Positions 34,105 to 46,099 are shown, counted from the stretch's first letter. The stretch: 64,000 bases of DNA from Methylobacterium tardum (GCF_023546765.1 NZ_CP097484.1:6506001-6570000); one strand, 5' to 3'. Translations and numbers: made by a program. Notes: generated from the sequence alone by a model not told the origin.

Positions 34105-36215
34105 GTGGCTGCACTCAGGACCGGGCTCGGAATCCAGGCCGTGCTCACGGCCGTCGCCGCGCTGATCCTGCTGGCGGTTCCCGGTATTCCAAGCCCGCCG
34201 CTCTACGTCTCGCTGGCCGGCTTCGCCATGGCGGCGATCCTGATCGCGTCCAACCGCATCTCGGCCTATCTGAAGGTCTTCGTCTCAGTCTACGGCGTCG
34301 GCTACCTGCTGCTCGCCGGGTCGAAGACCATCGCGGCGATGGGCCTGCTGCCGCCGGTGATCGCGGCGCTTCTGCCCCCGGCCTTCGCCGCCACCGGCGC
34401 CGTGGTGTTCGCCGCCATCGTGCTCGGCATCTCGTATCTCGAACCAATCCGGGCGATCACCAACATTGCCGACCCGTACTTCGCCAACCGCGACAAGCCG
34501 ACCAAGGAGATCGGCCTGTTCCGCTGGTTCGGCACCACCGAGGGCCGGATCGGCCGCAACCTCGTCGCGCTCTCGATCTTCGTGAACTTCGCCGATGTCG
34601 CGCTGACGCTGCGGTTCAATTTCTTCTACCGCGACATCTACAACTCACTGCAGGAATACGACGCGAACGCCTTCTGGTACCAGCTGCTCTGGGTGTTCGT
34701 GCCGCTCGCCACGATGAACATCGCCATCGGCATGTTCGACCTGTTCGTGGATTCCTCGCTGCTGATCCGCTGGCGCACGTGGCTGACCCACAGCCTGTAC
34801 GAGCGCTGGCTCGGCAACGGCACGCATTACCGGATCCCGTTCACCGACGAGGAGGCGGACAACCCGGATCAGCGCATCCAGGCCGACGTCAACAGTTTCA
34901 TCGTGCAGACCACGACGCTGTCGATCCGGCTTCTCAGCCAAGCCGCGCAGCTCGTCTCGTTCATCGTGATCCTCTGGACCCTGTCGCGCGACTTCGTCGT
35001 GCCGTTCACCGACGCGGTAATCCCGGGCTTCCTGGTCTGGCTGGTGATCGCCTACGCGGTGGTCGGCACCTGGCTCACCCACCTGATCGGCCGGCCGCTC
35101 ATCGGGCTCGACTTCCGGCAGGAGCAGGTCGAGGCGAATTTCCGTTTCGCGCTTGCCCGCAACCGCATCTATTCCGAGCAGATCGCGCTGCTGCGCGGCG
35201 AGCGGGCGGAGGCCTCGCGGCTCGCGACGCTGTTCCACAGCGTCATCGATAACTACATCGGCATCATCTTCCGCCGCATCAAGCTGATCGCCTTCACGTT
35301 CAGCTACCGGCAGGCCAGCGTGATCTTCCCGATGGTGCTGGCGGCGCCGTCGTTCTTCGCCAAGAAGATCACTCTGGGCGCTCTCCAGCAGACCTCGCAG
35401 GCCTTCGGGCAGGTGCAGAGCTCGCTGTCGTTCTTCGTGGATTCCTACACGACGCTGGCCGCCTACAAGGCCAACACCATCCGTCTCGGCTCCTTCCGCC
35501 GGGCGATGACCAAGGCGGAGGCGCTGGAGGCGGCGGGCTACGGCCTCGTGCAGGGCAACGACAGCACCGGCGACGTCACCGCGCGCGGGCTCGTCCTCGC
35601 GCTTCCGGACGGGCGGCCGATCGTCACCGCCGACGCGCTGACGCTGCCGCGCGGCGGTGCGACCCTGGTCACCGGTCCGTCCGGCTCGGGCAAGTCGACC
35701 CTGTTCCGCGCGATCGCGGGGATCTGGCCCTTCGGCAAGGGCCGGGTCGACGTGCCCGCCGGTCAGTCGGCGCTGCTGCTGCCGCAGCGGCCCTACATCC
35801 CGCAGGGCACGTTGCGCGGCGCGGTCGTCTACCCGAACACCGTCGACCAGTTCCCCGATGCGGCGATCAAGGATGCGCTGACGGCGGCCCAGCTGGCCCC
35901 GTTGGTCGACCGCCTCGACGAGGTCGACACCTGGGAGCGGCGGCTCTCGGGGGCGAGCAGCAGCGCCTCGCCATCGCCCGCGCCCTGCTCGCCAAGCCGG
36001 AATGGCTGTTCCTCGGCGAGGCGACCGCCTCGCTGGACGAGCCCTCGGAGGCGGCGATCTACCGGATGCTGCGCGAGAAGCTCCTGGGCACGACGATCGT
36101 GTCGATCGGCCACCGCTCGACGCTGGACGCCTTCCACGACCGGCGCATCACGCTGGAGCCGAAGGGCGGGGTGTTCACGCCGCGGGACCTGCGGCAGCCG
36201 CTGCCGGCGGAGTAG
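34105..36215 (+). CDS. SbmA/BacA-like ABC transporter (permease-ATPase), frameshifted
   Basis: Membrane-spanning domain fused to an ATPase, of the YddA/BacA-related group that moves peptides or cobalamin-like molecules. The N-terminal half has about eight hydrophobic helices and the group motif LRFNFFYRDIYNSLQEYD and LTHSLYERWLGNGTHYRI. The ATPase has GPSGSGKSTLFRAIAGIW (Walker A), LLLPQRPYIPQGTLRGAV (Q-loop) and the LSGG signature. A run of five Gs at 35949-35953 breaks the frame inside LSGGEQQR. After restoring one G it reads RLAIARALLAKPEW, LGEATASLDEPSE and SIGHRSTLDAFHD, ending at 36215. Note LGEATASLD in place of the usual LDEATSALD. Starts at GTG 34105. About 704 residues when repaired. 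Confidence 0.85.
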
Positions 36216-36316
36216 CGGGCCACACCGACGCTCCTCTCTCGACCGGGAGGTGAGCGTTGTCCGGCCGCTCAGCCATCCGGTCTCTTGTTGATCGACGCGG
36301 GCGCCGTGCTCTCTCT

Positions 36317-36409
36317 GTCATCACGAGCGTAGCGACGTGGCCCAGGGGAGCGCGACATCTTGGGGATGTGGCGCGACCCTGGATTGCTTCGCTCCGCTTG
36401 CAAGTACGG
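36317..36409. repeat. Palindromic intergenic repeat, copy B
   Basis: Left arm GTCATCACGAGCGTAGCGAC, then CCCAGGGGAGCGCGAC. Right arm GCGCGACCCTGGATTGCTTC, then GCTCCGCTTGCAAGTACGG. It lies between convergent genes (the ABC transporter and eda), where it may act as a bidirectional terminator. Confidence 0.85.
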
Positions 36410-36421
36410 CGGTCGCTGCGT

Positions 36422-37048
36422 TTACGCCGTCCGCAACCCCGCGGCCGCCCGGGCCGCCTGCGCGATCGCTACCGGATCGGGCGTGCCGGGCTTCACCACC
36501 CAGCTGCCCCCGACGCAGAGCACCGAGGGAAGCGCCAGCCAGTCGGGGGCGGTCGCCTCGGTGATCCCGCCCGTCGGGCAGAACCGCACCGCGCCGAACA
36601 CCGCCGCGTGCGCCTTCAGCGCCTTGATCCCGCCGGCCGCCTCGGCCGGGAAGAACTTGAACCGGTCGAGCCCGTGATCCAGGCCGCGCATGATGTCGGC
36701 CGCCGTGGCGACGCCCGGCAGATAGGGCACGCCGTTGGCCTTGGCGGCGTCGGTCAGCGGCTCGGTCAGGCCGGGCGAGACGATGAACTCGGCGCCCGCC
36801 GCGAGCGCGTTCTCCAGGTCGCGGGGATTGAGCACCGTCCCGGCTCCGACGACCGCGCCCTCGACCCGGGTCATTTCCCGGATCACGTCGAGGGCGGCGG
36901 GGGTGCGCAGGGTGACCTCAAGGGCGGTGAGGCCGCCCTTCACCAGGGCCTCGGCGACGGGCCGCGCATGGGCCACGTCGTCGATCACCAGGACCGGAAT
37001 GACGGGCACGGAACGCATCAGCGCGTCGATGCTGGTCAGATCGTTCAT
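36422..37048 (-). CDS. eda: 2-dehydro-3-deoxy-phosphogluconate (KDPG) aldolase
   Basis: Cleaves KDPG to pyruvate and glyceraldehyde 3-phosphate, second step of the Entner-Doudoroff pathway. The 208-residue TIM barrel has [19 protein letters not shown] (catalytic Glu), [20 protein letters not shown], and the Schiff-base Lys in [38 protein letters not shown] also matches. Start at ATG 37048. It lies 22 bases downstream of edd and is cotranscribed with it. Confidence 0.96.
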   Translation of the reverse strand: MNDLTSIDALMRSVPVIPVLVIDDVAHARPVAEALVKGGLTALEVTLRTPAALDVIREMTRVEGAVVGAGTVLNPRDLENALAAGAEFIVSPGLTEPLTDAAKANGVPYLPGVATAADIMRGLDHGLDRFKFFPAEAAGGIKALKAHAAVFGAVRFCPTGGITEATAPDWLALPSVLCVGGSWVVKPGTPDPVAIAQAARAAAGLRTA

Positions 37049-37070
37049 GGTCGGCACCTCCTGTGCGGTT

Positions 37071-38897
37071 TCAGAGGCCGGCGGCGGCGAGCATCGCCGA
37101 AGCGCCGCGCTCGGCCGTGTCGGCCCCATGGCGCATGAACGCGAACAGCTCGCGCCCGGTGCCCTGTGCGGGTGCCGGTGCGACGGCCTCCGCGCGCGCG
37201 GCCAGCTCGTCGTTGCCGACCAGCACCTCCAGCAGCCCCTCGGCGGCGCTGAGACGGACGACGTCGCCGTCGCGGATCCGACCGATCGGGCCACCGCCGA
37301 GCGCCTCGGGGCTCACGTGGATCGCGGCCGGAACCTTGCCCGACGCCCCCGACATGCGCCCGTCCGTGACCAGGGCGACCTTGTGGCCGCGGTCCTGCAG
37401 CACGCCGAGCGGCGGCGTGAGCTTGTGCAGCTCCGGCATGCCGTTCGCCTTCGGGCCCTGGAAGCGGACCACCACCACGACGTCCCGCTCCAGCTCGCCG
37501 GCCTTGAAGGCCTTCAGCACCTCGTCCTGATCCGAGAAGACCCGGGCGGGGGCCTCGATGGTCCGGCGCTGTTCCTCCACGGCGCTGGTCTTGAAGGTCG
37601 CCCGGCCGAGATTGCCCTTCACCAGCCGCATGCCGCCGTCCGGCTGGAACGGGTTCTCGGGCCGCCGGAGCATCGTGTCGTCGAGGCTCTCCGGCACGGC
37701 GTCCTCGAAGACCAGCTCCTCCTCGGCGAGCTTCGGGTCGCGGGCGTGGTCGCGCAGCGACTGGCCCGCCACCGTCAGGATGTCGTCGTGCAGGAGGCCG
37801 GCGTCGAGCAGCGCGGCCATCACGAAGCTCATGCCGCCCGCGGCATGAAAGTGGTTCACGTCGCCGGCCCCGTTCGGATAGACGCGGGCGATCAGCGGCA
37901 CGGCGCTGGAGAGGCGGTCGATGTCCTCCCAGTCGATCACGATGCCGGCGGCGCGGGCGATGGCCGGCAGATGGATCGCGTGGTTGGTCGAGCCGCCCGT
38001 GGCCAGCAGGCCGACTGCGGCATTCACGATCGCCTTCTCGTCGACGCACAGGCCGAGCGGCCGGTAATCGTTGCCGGCCGCGCCGATCTCGGTGAGCCGG
38101 TGGATCGCCGCGCGGGTCACGGCCTGCCGCAGCTTCGTGCCGGGATTGATGAAGGACGCGCCCGGCATGTGCAGGCCCATCATGTCCATCATCATCTGGT
38201 TGGAGTTGGCCGTGCCGTAGAACGTGCAGGTCCCGGCCGCATGGTAGGAGGCGGACTCGGATTCGAGCAGCTCCGCGCGGCCGACCTTGCCCTCGGCGTA
38301 GAGCTGGCGGATCCGCTGCTTCTCCTTGTTGGCGAGACCCGACGGCATCGGCCCGGCCGGGATCAGAATCGTCGGCAGGTGGCCGAAGCGCAGCGCGCCG
38401 ATCAGCAGGCCCGGCACGATCTTGTCGCAGATGCCGAGCAGCGCCGCGCCGTCGAACATGCCGTGGCTCAGCGCCACGGCGGTCGAGAGGGCGATGGTGT
38501 CGCGGGAGAACAGCGACAGCTCCATGCCGGTCTGGCCCTGGGTGACGCCGTCGCACATGGCGGGCGTGCCGCCCGCCACCTGGGCGGTCGCGCCGCGCTC
38601 CCGGGCGAACAGCTTGATCTGGTCCGGGTAGCGCCCGTAGGGCTGATGGGCCGAGAGCATGTCGTTGTAGGCGGTGACGATGCCGATATTCATCACCGTC
38701 CGCTCGTCGCGGATCGCCGCCTTGTCCTCGCCGGACGCCGCGAAGCCGTGGGCGAGGTTGCCGCAGGCGAGCTTGCCGCGCCGGACCCCCGCCTCGCGCT
38801 CGCGGGCGATCAGGTCGAGATAGGCACGCCGGGTCTCGCGGGAGCGCGCCACCACGCGCTCGGTGACCGCCGCGACCTCGGGATGAAGCTCGGTCAT
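37071..38897 (-). CDS. edd: 6-phosphogluconate dehydratase
   Basis: Iron-sulfur dehydratase making KDPG from 6-phosphogluconate. The 608-residue protein starts [19 protein letters not shown] with GGAGGAA 7 bases upstream. It has [20 protein letters not shown] and [16 protein letters not shown], with the cluster-binding cysteines, [20 protein letters not shown] with a further Cys, and [20 protein letters not shown] near the C-terminus. Length and motifs match Edd of the IlvD/Edd family. Operon with eda. Confidence 0.96.
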   Translation of the reverse strand: MTELHPEVAAVTERVVARSRETRRAYLDLIAREREAGVRRGKLACGNLAHGFAASGEDKAAIRDERTVMNIGIVTAYNDMLSAHQPYGRYPDQIKLFARERGATAQVAGGTPAMCDGVTQGQTGMELSLFSRDTIALSTAVALSHGMFDGAALLGICDKIVPGLLIGALRFGHLPTILIPAGPMPSGLANKEKQRIRQLYAEGKVGRAELLESESASYHAAGTCTFYGTANSNQMMMDMMGLHMPGASFINPGTKLRQAVTRAAIHRLTEIGAAGNDYRPLGLCVDEKAIVNAAVGLLATGGSTNHAIHLPAIARAAGIVIDWEDIDRLSSAVPLIARVYPNGAGDVNHFHAAGGMSFVMAALLDAGLLHDDILTVAGQSLRDHARDPKLAEEELVFEDAVPESLDDTMLRRPENPFQPDGGMRLVKGNLGRATFKTSAVEEQRRTIEAPARVFSDQDEVLKAFKAGELERDVVVVVRFQGPKANGMPELHKLTPPLGVLQDRGHKVALVTDGRMSGASGKVPAAIHVSPEALGGGPIGRIRDGDVVRLSAAEGLLEVLVGNDELAARAEAVAPAPAQGTGRELFAFMRHGADTAERGASAMLAAAGL

Positions 38898-39304
38898 GCT
38901 CGTTCCTCCAGGATCGGTGCCACCGGGCGGGGCCAGAGCCGCGATTCGGTTCGGCCCGCGCAACCGCGGCGCTGGCCGGTATCTAAGGGGTGTGCCCTGG
39001 GATGTAACCCGGGGCGGGTGCCGCTGGCAGCATCAGAGGGTAGGCCGTCAAGGAAGCCCCAGAGTCTTGGCGGCTCCGGTTGGCGCTCTCGACTGACGCC
39101 GCCCGTACCGTCATCACGAGCGGCGCGAAGTGACCCAGGGCAGCGCGCCCCACGAGAACGTGGCGTTGCCCTGGGTCACTTCGCTCCGCTCGCAGAGACG
39201 GCAGCCGCGACGCCATTGTCCGGCGTCAGCGCGCCGAGTAGGGGCTCCTTCGCGGCGCGCTACAGGGTGCAGTCGCGCTTGGAAGACGTGGCCCGTCGCC
39301 GGGC
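38898..39304. other. Intergenic region asparaginase / edd
   Basis: 407 bases on the upstream side of edd and downstream of the asparaginase gene. It contains repeat copy C (39110-39200). The edd promoter should lie near 38900-39050; I could not identify it with confidence. Confidence 0.4.
39110..39200. repeat. Palindromic intergenic repeat, copy C
   Basis: Left arm GTCATCACGAGCGGCGCGAA, then GTGACCCAGGGCAGCGCG. Right arm GCGTTGCCCTGGGTCACTTC, then GCTCCGCTCGCAGAGACG. This copy carries GTGACCCAGGG where other copies have CAATCCAGGG, with the matching change in the other arm, so pairing is preserved. Confidence 0.85.
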
Positions 39305-40811
<1,507 letters not shown>

Positions 40812-40868
40812 CGCCGCCTCGCGGGATGGGGGACACCGTCAGCATCGCCGCTGCGGCTGCCTCCCCGC

Positions 40869-40955
40869 GTCTGCGAGCGGCGCGAAGCGGTCCAGCGGTG
40901 CCGCCCTCGTGATGGCGCGCTGCCCTGGATTGCTTCGCCGCGCTCGCAAAGACGG
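40869..40955. repeat. Palindromic intergenic repeat, copy D
   Basis: Left arm GTCTGCGAGCGGCGCGAAGC; right arm GCGCGCTGCCCTGGATTGCT, then TCGCCGCGCTCGCAAAGACG. It sits between convergent genes (the 71-residue ORF and an MFS gene). The left arm is more degenerate than in other copies. Confidence 0.75.
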
Positions 40956-40986
40956 GGTCGGCGAAGAAGCCCCCAATAACCGCCGA

Positions 40987-42306
40987 TCAGGCGCTCGCTG
41001 GCACGGCCGGCGGTAGCGTCCCGTCGCTCTCCGGCTCGCTTGCGCCGCTGCCGCGGGTCTCGGGCATCAGCATGAGGTAAAGCACGAAGCCCAGGGCCGC
41101 GATGGCCGCGAGCGCCAGGAAGGCGGTAGAATAGCCCGCCGACACGATGATCACGCCGGCGAGCGTCGCGCTCAGGGATGCGCCGATCCCCTGTGCGGTC
41201 GCGACCGCGCCCTGGGCCGCATTAAAGCGACCGCCGCCGCGGGTGAGGTCGGCCACCACGATCGGGAACAGCGCGCCGTAGACGCCGGCGCCAATCCCGT
41301 CGAGCAGCTGCACGCCCACCAGCCAGAACGGGTTGTTCGACATCGTGTAGAGCACGCCGCGGAGCGCCAGGACTCCGAAGGCCGCCAGGAAGATCGGCTT
41401 GCGGCCGATCACGTCGGCCTTGGCGCCCACAAAGATCGCCACCGGCACCATCACGCATTGCGCCGCCACGATGCAGACGGCGATCAGCGAGGTCGCGTGG
41501 TCCTTGCCCGACAGGTGCGTGAGGAGCTGACCCACAGAGGTCAGCATCGCCGCGTTGGCGAGGTGAAAGATTGCGCACAGCACCGCGAACAGCAGCAGCG
41601 CCCGGTTCTGCAGCAGGGTGGCGAGGCCCGACGGCTTCTCCTGCGTCTGCGCCTCGTCCTCGGTCATGCCGCGGGCGAGGTCGTTGTCGATGGCGTCGGC
41701 CGGCACCATCAGCATGGCGCCGATCGAGAGCGCCGCCAGCACGCCCATCAGCCAGAACACCACGACCGGCCCGAAGAAGTAGGCCAGCCCGCCCGCGACC
41801 GCGGCCGAGACCGCGTTGCCGGCATGATTGAAGCCCTCGTTGCGGCCGATCCGCTTGGCGAACATCTTCGGGCCGACGAGGCCCAGCGTGATCGCGGCCA
41901 GCGCCGGCGGGAAGATCGTCCCGGCAACGTGGGCGATCGATTGCGTTGCGGTCACGAGATAGAAGTTCGCGATGAACGGCAGGACGAGGCAGCTCGCCGT
42001 CACCGCGATCGCGCCGCCGATCACCACGGCGCGCTTGTGGTTGGTCGCGTCGATCAACGCGCCCGCCGGCGTCTGCGCGATGAGGCCGAGGATGCCCGCA
42101 ATCGTCATGACAAGGCCGGTCGTGGCCTCGTTCCAGCCCTGATCGGGGCCGCGCACCGCGATGAGATAGATGGCGAGGTAGGGGCCGAGGCCGTCGCGCA
42201 CGTCGGCGAGGAAGAAGTTCAGCGCGTCCAGCCCGCGCAGGGCTTTGGTGTCGGCGGTCCGCACGCGCGCAGTCCGGGCCTGCCGGCCCCCGTCGATCCT
42301 GTCCAT
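40987..42306 (-). CDS. MFS transporter
   Basis: 439-residue major-facilitator protein with about 12 hydrophobic helices (for example ATTGLVMTIAGILGLIAQTP and VVIGGAIAVTASCLVLPFIA). The inter-helix motif TPAGALIDATNHKR resembles the GxxxDRxGRR loop. Substrate unknown; its look (drug-resistance or sugar-efflux DHA1 type) is only a guess. ATG 42306 (MDRIDGG) has GAGG 5 bases upstream; a longer frame to 42417 is unconserved. It follows the NtrC-type regulator on the same strand after 146 bases. Confidence 0.85.
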   Translation of the reverse strand: MDRIDGGRQARTARVRTADTKALRGLDALNFFLADVRDGLGPYLAIYLIAVRGPDQGWNEATTGLVMTIAGILGLIAQTPAGALIDATNHKRAVVIGGAIAVTASCLVLPFIANFYLVTATQSIAHVAGTIFPPALAAITLGLVGPKMFAKRIGRNEGFNHAGNAVSAAVAGGLAYFFGPVVVFWLMGVLAALSIGAMLMVPADAIDNDLARGMTEDEAQTQEKPSGLATLLQNRALLLFAVLCAIFHLANAAMLTSVGQLLTHLSGKDHATSLIAVCIVAAQCVMVPVAIFVGAKADVIGRKPIFLAAFGVLALRGVLYTMSNNPFWLVGVQLLDGIGAGVYGALFPIVVADLTRGGGRFNAAQGAVATAQGIGASLSATLAGVIIVSAGYSTAFLALAAIAALGFVLYLMLMPETRGSGASEPESDGTLPPAVPASA

Positions 42307-42452
42307 CGTGCCTCGATCCCCCGATCGACGGCGAGGCCCAGTACACATGATCCGCCGGCCCGCCGCGATGCTCGACGCGCGCACAGGCCTGCGGTTCCCA
42401 CGGGATGCGGGCTGCACCCCAGCGGCTCAAGATTCCGTGTACCGTGAGCGGC

Positions 42453-43857
42453 TTAGCCCGGCTCAGGGGGATCCGAAGCGTCGGGATTCACGACATCCCC
42501 TGTCGTGTCTCCCGACAGGTCGGCGCCCGGCGTGCCGAGGCCGTAGCGCTCGATCTTGGCGTAGAGGAGCTGGCGCTGGATACCGAGGCGGCGGGCGGCC
42601 CGGGCGCGGTTGCCGTCGGCCTCGCGCAGGGCGGCCGCGATCATGGTCCGCTCCAGCCGTGCCACGGCTCCGGGCAGGTCGCCGGAGAGCCAGTCCTGGA
42701 AGTGATCCGTCACCGGCTCGCCGCTCGGGCCGGGCCGCCGGCAGGTCGATGTCGTCAGCCGCGATCACGCCACAGCGCACCAGCACGGCCGCCCGCTCCA
42801 CCACGTTGCGCAACTCGCGCACGTTCCCCGGCCAGTCATAGGCCAGCAGGCGGGATGCCGCGCCGCCGCTCAGGCGCTTGCCCGACGGGGCCAGGAAATG
42901 CTCGGCGAGCGGCACGATGTCGGCGAGGCGCTCGCGCAAGGGCGGCAGGTCGATCGGCACGACGTTGAGCCGGTAGTACAGGTCAGCCCGAAAACCGCCC
43001 TCGGCCACGAGCGCCGGAAGGTCGCGATGCGTGGCGGCGACGAGACGGACATCGATTCGGGCGGAGCGGCCGCCGAGGGGCGTCACGACGCAATCCTGGA
43101 TGACGCGCAGGATCTTGGCTTGCATGGCCGCCGGCATGTCACCGATCTCGTCCAGGAACAGCGTGCCGCCCTCAGCCTGATGAAAGGCCCCAGCGCGGTC
43201 CGCGGTCGCCCCGGCGAAGGCGCCGCGGACGTGGCCGAACAGCTCGCTCTCCAGCTGGTCTCCCGGGATGGCCGCGCAGTTCACCGGGACGAACGGCCGC
43301 GCCCGCCGCCGCGAGAAGGCGTGGAGGGCGCGTGCCACCTCCTCCTTGCCGGTGCCGGTCTCGCCGCGGATCAGCACCGTCGACGCGGTGTCGGCCACGA
43401 GACCGATGGTCTTCTGCACCCGCCGCATGCTTTCGCTCGATCCGACGAGACCCGGATGGCCCGCATGCGCGGCTTGAGCGGCCGCGTCCGGCCGGGCATG
43501 CGCCAGCATCGCGTCGAGGGCGGCGGCGAGGTCCGAGCGGCCGATCGGCTTGGTGAGATGGTCGTGGGCGCCGAGGCGCATCGCCTCGATCGTGTTGGCC
43601 GGGCTGGCGAAGGCGGTCAGGACGGTCACGGGTGGCCGGTCCGGCAGCGCGCAGATCCGCTCCAGCGTGGCCATGCCGTCGAGATCGCCGGGCATGCGCA
43701 GGTCGAGGAGTACGGCCGCCACCGGGCCTTCCTGCAGCCGCGCGAGCGCCTCCGAGCCGGACGCCGCCGGCACGGGCGTGTGGCCGAGGTCGGCCACGGT
43801 CTCGGTGAGACCTTCGCGGAGGGCTCGGTCGTCGTCGACGATCAGGATGGTCGCCAT
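42453..43857 (-). CDS. NtrC-family response regulator, frameshifted
   Basis: Sigma-54-type activator of the adjacent kinase. The receiver domain starts [20 protein letters not shown] with phospho-acceptor Asp in [14 protein letters not shown] and Lys in LTKPIGR. The AAA+ domain has [20 protein letters not shown] (Walker A) and [14 protein letters not shown] (Walker B). The sigma-54 contact loop reads GAFAGA rather than [26 protein letters not shown] closes this domain. The frame is lost near 42715-42745. The Fis-type helix-turn-helix ([20 protein letters not shown]) continues in another frame and ends at 42453. Overlaps the kinase gene by 16 bases. Confidence 0.87.
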
Positions 43858-45302
43858 GGCAGGTCCAGACAGAAGGTGGTCTCCGGCGCGTTGTCGACCA
43901 GCCCGGTCGTGCCGCGATGCGCCAGCGCGATCTCGCGCACGATCGCGAGGCCGAGGCCGGTCCCGTCGGGGCGGCCCGTGACGAACGGCTCGAACAGGCT
44001 GGGGCGGATCGCAGGATCGACCCCGGGACCGGTATCGCTGACGCGAAGCCGCAGACGCAGCGTTCCATCGACCGTGTCCCGCGCGGCGCCGAGGCGGACG
44101 CGGCCGCCGGCGGGCGTGTGCTGGAGCGCGTTCAGCAGCAGGTTGTCGAGCGCGCGCGCGACCTGGGCTCGGTCGATATGCGGGTGGTCCGATTCTGGGA
44201 GGCCGTCCGACACGGTTTCGATCCGGACATTGCGGGCGGTCGCGAGATCCTCGTGCAGGCGCGCGCATTCGGCGAGCAGCGGTGCGATCGCGGTGGGCGT
44301 CCGGTGGAGCGGCCGCGCCTGGGTCAGGTTGAGGAGGTCGCGCAGGAGCGTGTCCACCCGCGCGATCTGGCCGAGCATGGCTTCGAGGGCCAGGGCGGCG
44401 CGGTTCGAGTCACCGCTGGCCAGGGCGTTCTCGGCCTTGAGCCGCATCGCGGCGATCGGGTTGCGGATCTCGTGCGCGATGCTCGCCGCCAGCCGGCCGG
44501 CGGTGGCCAGACGCTCGGTGGCCACGATCCGCGCCCGCGCGTCCCGCAGGCGCCCGCCGGCCGCATTCAGGGCATCGACCAGACGGTCGAGTTCGCGCTC
44601 GCCGGTCGGTGCGAGCCGTGGCAGATCCTCGCCGTCCGGCTGGGTCGCGAGCGCGGCTTCGAGCCGCGCGATCCGGCCGGAAAACCCGTACAGGAACCAT
44701 CCGAGAAAGGCCGCCGACCCGAGCACCGTGGCGGCCAGGAAGCCGAGTCCCGCCAGGAAGCGCGTGTAGGTGGGGCCGTCATTGACGCGGACGCGGCCCA
44801 TGGTCCAGGCGGTCAGCCCGGGCTCGGGCCCGTGCAGGGGACAGCCCTGCAGCAGCAGCACCTGCGTGCGGCTCGGCCGGCGTTGCGGCACCGCATGGTC
44901 GACGCGCAGCGCCTCGGCGTTCACGGCGGCGATCGTCTCCCGCTCGGCCGCCGGGAGATCCGTCTTCGGTCCGGTCCCTTCGTAGGTGGGATAGGCATAG
45001 GCGATCGAACCGTCCGACGCGCTCCAGATTCCGCCCTCGACTCCCCCGAAACCGCCGAGCGCCCCCTCGACCACGTCGGCGAGGTCACCTTCCGCGGTCC
45101 GCGCGCCACGGTTGCGGACCAGCGCGGCGTATCGGTCGATGATCGCGCGACAGGCCCGCGCCACCGCGACCTCCGCCTGAGCCACCTGCACGCCGGTCGA
45201 TTGATTGTAGACGCCGTACATGAGGTAGGCCGTCGCGGCCGCGGAGGTCAGCAGCAGCACCCACAGGGCAAGCAGCCGGGCACGCAGGCTGTAGGCTGTC
45301 AC
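43842..45302 (-). CDS. Sensor histidine kinase of two-component system
   Basis: 486-residue membrane kinase partnered with the overlapping NtrC-type regulator. N-terminal transmembrane helix (LLALWVLLLTSAAATAYLM) and a second one near residue 190 (GLGFLAATVLGSAAFLGWFL) flank a ~150-residue periplasmic sensor domain. A HAMP-like linker follows, then the H-box ASIAHEIRNPIAAMRLKAEN, N-box LDNLLLNALQHTPAGG, and G-boxes SDTGPGVDP and GTGLGLAIVREIAL. GTG start at 45302. The stimulus is unknown. Confidence 0.93.
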   Translation of the reverse strand: MTAYSLRARLLALWVLLLTSAAATAYLMYGVYNQSTGVQVAQAEVAVARACRAIIDRYAALVRNRGARTAEGDLADVVEGALGGFGGVEGGIWSASDGSIAYAYPTYEGTGPKTDLPAAERETIAAVNAEALRVDHAVPQRRPSRTQVLLLQGCPLHGPEPGLTAWTMGRVRVNDGPTYTRFLAGLGFLAATVLGSAAFLGWFLYGFSGRIARLEAALATQPDGEDLPRLAPTGERELDRLVDALNAAGGRLRDARARIVATERLATAGRLAASIAHEIRNPIAAMRLKAENALASGDSNRAALALEAMLGQIARVDTLLRDLLNLTQARPLHRTPTAIAPLLAECARLHEDLATARNVRIETVSDGLPESDHPHIDRAQVARALDNLLLNALQHTPAGGRVRLGAARDTVDGTLRLRLRVSDTGPGVDPAIRPSLFEPFVTGRPDGTGLGLAIVREIALAHRGTTGLVDNAPETTFCLDLPWRPS

Positions 45303-45668
45303 GGTGCCGTCCGGTCAGGCAAGCTGCGCGCTCCTCGACGGTTGTGCGCCGCCTGATTCGAATGCTTAGCACCGCCCGCCGCGGCGGCCACCAATCCGCC
45401 GGCAGAAGTCGTGGACAAGCACCGGCTTCATTGAGGTAATCAATGCAACTTTACGATGAAGCCGGCGTCCGAAATCCGGGTGCGGCGCCTAAATAGCTTC
45501 GCGACAGTGCTTGCAAATCAGCGCGGTTCTGCGCAGGTTCCGCTGGAAGATTACGATTCTTTCTGAAAACGTGGCACAGGCGGCGACAAGGTCCGCGTGA
45601 CCGCGTTCCCGGGGCAAGAGCGCGAGGGTGGACCGCCCTCGCATCATGCCCGGTACCGGAGACGGACG
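45303..45668. promoter_or_regulatory. Divergent region kinase / Hpt gene with inverted repeat
   Basis: 366 bases, noticeably less GC-rich than the flanking genes around 45400-45590. CCGGCTTCAT (45422-45431) and its exact complement ATGAAGCCGG (45456-45465) form an inverted repeat with a 24-base spacer. It could be an operator or an mRNA hairpin. Promoters for both divergent genes are expected here, but I cannot assign them. Confidence 0.4.
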
Positions 45669-46025
45669 GTGTCACACGCGCTCGTGAATCGGGATGCGCT
45701 CGACGAGCTCACGGCCGCGATCGGCCGGGATAAGCTCGTCCGCATCCTCGACCGGTTCGTCGCCAGCCTCGTCACCGCCTTCGAGGGACCCGATTGCGGA
45801 CCGGCCGAGTACGGGCGCGAGGCGCATACCCTCGTGTCCATGTCGGGCATGCTCGGCTGCACACCCCTGTCTCTGGCATGCCGCGGCCTCGAAGAGGCCG
45901 CCAAGGCGGGCGACGACATCACGGGCTCGCTGATCGACCTCAGAATCCTCCGCGACCGGACGATCACGGCTCTCCGGGACATGCGGCCCGCGGTGGAACC
46001 GTCGATCCGGCTGGCGACCGGATAA
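45669..46025 (+). CDS. Hpt (histidine phosphotransfer) domain protein
   Basis: 118-residue single-domain phosphotransfer protein. The phospho-acceptor region reads REAHTLVSMSGMLGCTPLSL, matching the Hpt pattern in which His is followed by a small-residue helix (usual AHxLKGxAxxLG). The Lys of that pattern is replaced by Val here. Start taken as GTG 45669 with GGAG 7 bases upstream; a GTG at 45597 is possible. It is convergent with an HWE histidine kinase 74 bases away, a plausible partner. Confidence 0.78.
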   Translation: MSHALVNRDALDELTAAIGRDKLVRILDRFVASLVTAFEGPDCGPAEYGREAHTLVSMSGMLGCTPLSLACRGLEEAAKAGDDITGSLIDLRILRDRTITALRDMRPAVEPSIRLATG

Positions 46026-46099
46026 CGGGCCCGCCGCATCGTCAATCCCAACGTGAAGTCCGGCCATGCGGCCGGGAACGGCGTGGCACCGGTCCCCGG

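Noticed and set aside
42453..42713. Independent 86-residue Fis-like protein
   Set aside because: It is the DNA-binding domain of the NtrC-type regulator in a shifted frame. It has no ribosome site of its own, and sequence linking it to the AAA+ domain is evident.
42898..44769. 623-residue plus-strand reading frame
   Set aside because: It is antisense to the kinase and response regulator and has Arg/Ala-rich sequence without motifs.
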